Below are positions 62,477 to 64,000 of a stretch of DNA of 64,000 nt, piece by piece (position 1 is the first letter of the stretch; every line of letters starts with the position of its first letter). A program made the translations under genes and the position numbers. The notes under the pieces were generated by a model, which searched no databases, was not told the origin of the DNA, and worked only from the letters and a program-made list of their open reading frames with translations. The DNA comes from Aphidius gifuensis. Its lineage: Eukaryota; Arthropoda; Insecta; Hymenoptera; Braconidae. The stretch is from the NCBI RefSeq assembly GCF_014905175.1, contig NC_057788.1, positions 27,188,154 through 27,252,153 of the forward strand, in the 5' to 3' direction.

Positions 62477-64000
62477 TTAAACACTCGTTTCTTTTTTGTC
62501 ACTATTTTCATCAAGTAAAATAACATTATTATCATCATCATCATCATCAACAACAAAATCTTCATTGTAAATTTGTGTATCAGTATAATTTGTATCTTCA
62601 TAATCAACACCAATACTAGCATTTATATCAAGATGTCGTATTTCACCCAATGAAACATTAATAGCTGTTAAATCAGTCAATGAATTAAATTCTTTAACAA
62701 GATAATCATGATTATTATTATCATGATTAATAATATTATTGACTTGTTGATTTAAATTTGGCAATTTAAGTTCATGAAGTATATCAAAATTTATATTTTC
62801 ACTATTTGAACTTATACGTTTAATATTATTAAGTGAAGTTGTAAATAATGGTGCATCACGATTAAATAATGTTTCACTTGTAAAACTATTTTCATCTGTT
62901 TCTGATTGTTGTGATTCAATATAATGACGTGAATTAATATCTGAATTTTCTTCACTTATTAAATCATCAATTGATGCTCTTGAATCAGCTTCACAATTTT
63001 TTGAACTTGTATCAATACTTAATAAATCATTGTATGAATTTCTATAATTTTTTTGTATATTTTCAATATTATAATGATTAATATTTGTTAAACAAGATAA
63101 ACTATTTGATTGTTCACAACGTTTTAATAATATTTTTGAATTTTTATTATTATTATTATTATTATTATGATTAATTTGATTTAAACTTGTACATTTAAAA
63201 TCAATGTCTATTTTTTTATCTGATGTTTCTGGTGTTTCATCAATTTCAGGAAGATTATTATCACTTTTTTCACTTGTTATTTGTGTTACAGAATCAATTT
63301 CTGAACTATATTCTAAACTACATTGTTGTGATGCATTTTTTAATAATTTTTCTTCTTCAGTTTTTGTATCACCATCTGATTCAATTGGACTTAATGGAAT
63401 ATTTTGTTGTATATTATTTTTATTTGATAAATTATTATTATTATTTAATTTTTTTCCATTAATATGAATTTTTTCTTGTCCAATAACATAACGTACTGGA
63501 ATATTATTATCACCAATTGATGATATACTACCACATGAATCAGATAATATATTAATATTTTTAACATCACTAACTGGATTAATTTCAACATGTATATTTG
63601 TATTATTAACTTTTGAATTATTTAAATGTTGATTATCATGATTTCTTTGTGCTGGTCTTGGTATTGATATACATGAATCATTATCACTTGTTGCTCCTCC
63701 ATCACCTTGTTTTCTTGGTCCTAAATTATTATGTTTAATATGTCTTCTTTGTTTTTTAAAAAATTTTCTTGCAACACCACTTTGATGTGGATTATAAAAC
63801 ATTTCAGCACATGTTGAATGTCCACCAGCTACTGCTGATTCTGTATATGTTGTTACTGAATTATTTGAACGATATTGTTGTCTATGAAGTACAACAAGAT
63901 TAATATTTTGATTTTTATTTATACTTAATGTTGTATCTGATCCAATATCAGATGTTTTTAATTGTATATTTGATACTCTCATTGATGTATCAATATAACA
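62477..64000 (-). CDS. C-terminal part of an unrecognised protein (partial)
   Basis: A frame open from 62477 to the window edge encodes at least 507 residues without introns. The frame continues past the first internal ATG (63982) to base 64000, so the N-terminal part lies outside. The sequence is low-complexity (Asn, Ser, Asp-rich) with a basic patch FFKKQRRHIKHNN near the start and a DDDDDD run near the end. It ends KKETSV, a class I PDZ-binding motif (S/T-x-V). No membrane segment or enzyme motif is seen in this part. The composition and PDZ ligand suit the cytoplasmic tail of a membrane receptor, channel or adhesion protein, but I do not recognise the family. Confidence 0.7.
   Translation of the reverse strand, partial: CYIDTSMRVSNIQLKTSDIGSDTTLSINKNQNINLVVLHRQQYRSNNSVTTYTESAVAGGHSTCAEMFYNPHQSGVARKFFKKQRRHIKHNNLGPRKQGDGGATSDNDSCISIPRPAQRNHDNQHLNNSKVNNTNIHVEINPVSDVKNINILSDSCGSISSIGDNNIPVRYVIGQEKIHINGKKLNNNNNLSNKNNIQQNIPLSPIESDGDTKTEEEKLLKNASQQCSLEYSSEIDSVTQITSEKSDNNLPEIDETPETSDKKIDIDFKCTSLNQINHNNNNNNNKNSKILLKRCEQSNSLSCLTNINHYNIENIQKNYRNSYNDLLSIDTSSKNCEADSRASIDDLISEENSDINSRHYIESQQSETDENSFTSETLFNRDAPLFTTSLNNIKRISSNSENINFDILHELKLPNLNQQVNNIINHDNNNHDYLVKEFNSLTDLTAINVSLGEIRHLDINASIGVDYEDTNYTDTQIYNEDFVVDDDDDDNNVILLDENSDKKETSV

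Noticed and set aside
1..64000. tRNA, rRNA, known microRNA hairpins, CRISPR arrays, transposons
   Set aside because: None recognised by eye; short imperfect hairpins in AT-rich DNA are expected by chance.

Overview
The window is eukaryotic nuclear DNA from an insect. It is very A+T-rich, dense in poly-A/poly-T runs, with short GT-AG introns, codons ending in A/T and compact gene spacing. An RR-2 cuticular protein, an ADD-containing ATRX, a CrebA-type bZIP factor and arthropod-like gene structures fit an AT-rich hymenopteran, perhaps a parasitoid wasp. The species is inference only. There are no prokaryotic, CRISPR or clear transposon features. Intron-exon structures were worked out by hand from splice signals, and every complete multi-exon model below closes in frame.

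Layout: 0.4-3.2 kb pAbp (-). 5.1-14.3 kb a full-length ATRX homologue with N-terminal ADD domain (-). 16.4-18.4 kb an unrecognised C2H2 zinc-finger gene (-), divergent from ANKLE2-like (+, 19-21 kb). 21.7-22.6 kb an unrecognised 276-aa gene (+). 23.4-25.3 kb iduronate-2-sulfatase (-). 25.5-26.2 kb a small secreted insulin/relaxin-like prohormone candidate (-). 27.3-30.3 kb beta-COP (+), tail-to-tail with UBA5 (-), which is head-to-head with DNAJC9-like (+), which is tail-to-tail with RBM28 (-). 36.1-39.3 kb a possible spliced noncoding transcript or distal 5' exons. 41.6-49.8 kb CrebA/CREB3L (+) with a 5.9 kb first coding intron. 51.5-52.5 kb an RNF212/Zip3-type RING gene (+). 52.9-60.2 kb three spermine/polyamine-oxidase-like paralogues, the first carrying a nested antisense gene for a Death + SEFIR (ACT1/CIKS-like) adaptor. 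60.6-61.3 kb an RR-2 cuticle protein (-). 62.5-64 kb the C-terminal part of a protein ending in a PDZ ligand, cut by the window edge.

Most genes are housekeeping: translation, chromatin, COPI traffic, UFMylation, ribosome biogenesis, lysosomal sulfatase. CrebA and COPI both serve secretion, and UBA5 serves ER homeostasis, but their proximity is probably coincidental. The most interesting items are the divergent insulin-like peptide, the nested Death-SEFIR adaptor, the amine-oxidase cluster, the possible alternative CrebA promoter and the exon-rich noncoding stretch at 36-39 kb.
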